Positions 63,924 to 64,000 of a stretch of DNA of 64,000 nucleotides are shown one piece after another; within the stretch, counting starts at the first letter, position 1, and every line of letters begins with the position of its first letter. Source of the DNA: Natrinema sp. CBA1119 (GTDB lineage: Archaea; Halobacteriota; Halobacteria; Halobacteriales; Natrialbaceae); contig NZ_PDBS01000006.1 of NCBI RefSeq assembly GCF_002572525.1, forward strand, positions 1 to 64,000, given 5' to 3'. The translations under genes were made by a program, and so were the position numbers. The notes beneath the pieces are model-generated. The model saw only the letters and a list, made by a program, of their open reading frames with translations. It was not told the DNA's origin and searched no databases.

Positions 63924-64000
63924 ATGGAATATAAAGACTCACAGAAAGTTGGCAACGAGGATAGTAACATCGACCAGTCAAGTAGACTTACAGCGAATCG
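63924..64000 (+). CDS. Start of a gene running off the window
   Basis: An ATG follows an AT-rich stretch with TTTATTATTTA at ~63907-63917. The frame MEYKDSQKVGNEDSNIDQ stays open to the window edge. Too little is visible to assign a family. Confidence 0.35.
   Translation, partial: MEYKDSQKVGNEDSNIDQSSRLTAN

Overview
The window is haloarchaeal (class Halobacteria; I cannot name the genus). The evidence is very acidic proteins, TATA-box promoters placed for leaderless mRNAs, an Orc1/Cdc6 initiator, PGF-CTERM surface glycoproteins, and haloarchaeal insertion sequences of the ISH8, ISH3, IS6, IS1595 and IS200/IS605 types. It reads as a mobile, decaying accessory region of a chromosome or megaplasmid. 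I count well over a dozen broken genes, each explained by a visible lesion: nonsense codon, frameshift, short tandem duplication or IS/MITE insertion.

Region 1 (1-22.9 kb) is a cell-surface region. It holds two large S-layer-type glycoproteins, two very different secreted HExxH metallopeptidases, a four-repeat beta-sandwich protein and a secreted ComEC-like metallo-beta-lactamase. Five of these otherwise unrelated exported proteins carry the same ~45-residue dockerin-like module with two helices ending in DWR and WR. In four it is C-terminal; in the metallo-beta-lactamase it sits between signal peptide and enzyme. This shared tag, beside S-layer genes, is the best candidate here for an undescribed surface-assembly system.

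Region 2 (23.7-54.8 kb) is a near-perfect head-to-tail duplication of a 15.58-kb replication and maintenance module. In order each unit carries IS1595 copies, a DUF6788-type gene, Orc1/Cdc6 with an origin of 18-bp repeats, an AddA-like helicase-nuclease with a decapitated AddB, a ParA operon bracketed by GAATAG/CTATTC iterons, an HTH-PIN toxin-antitoxin-like pair, a tyrosine recombinase, a DUF7344 regulator pair and an ISH8 element. One breakpoint lies inside a transposase gene of IS1595 type, the other inside the ISH8 transposase, and the junction shows only 2 bp of homology. The only difference I found between the units is a C5 to C4 change that frameshifts the second helicase.

Region 3 (55.3-64 kb) is an integration hot spot. 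It has a DUF5805-integrase operon, a minimal 200-aa integrase next to a strongly structured att-like site, a second winged-helix/DUF7344 pair with a third DUF7344 protein, a small zinc-ribbon operon, an IS6 element sitting on a PadR fragment, a broken ISH3-type transposase and gene debris.
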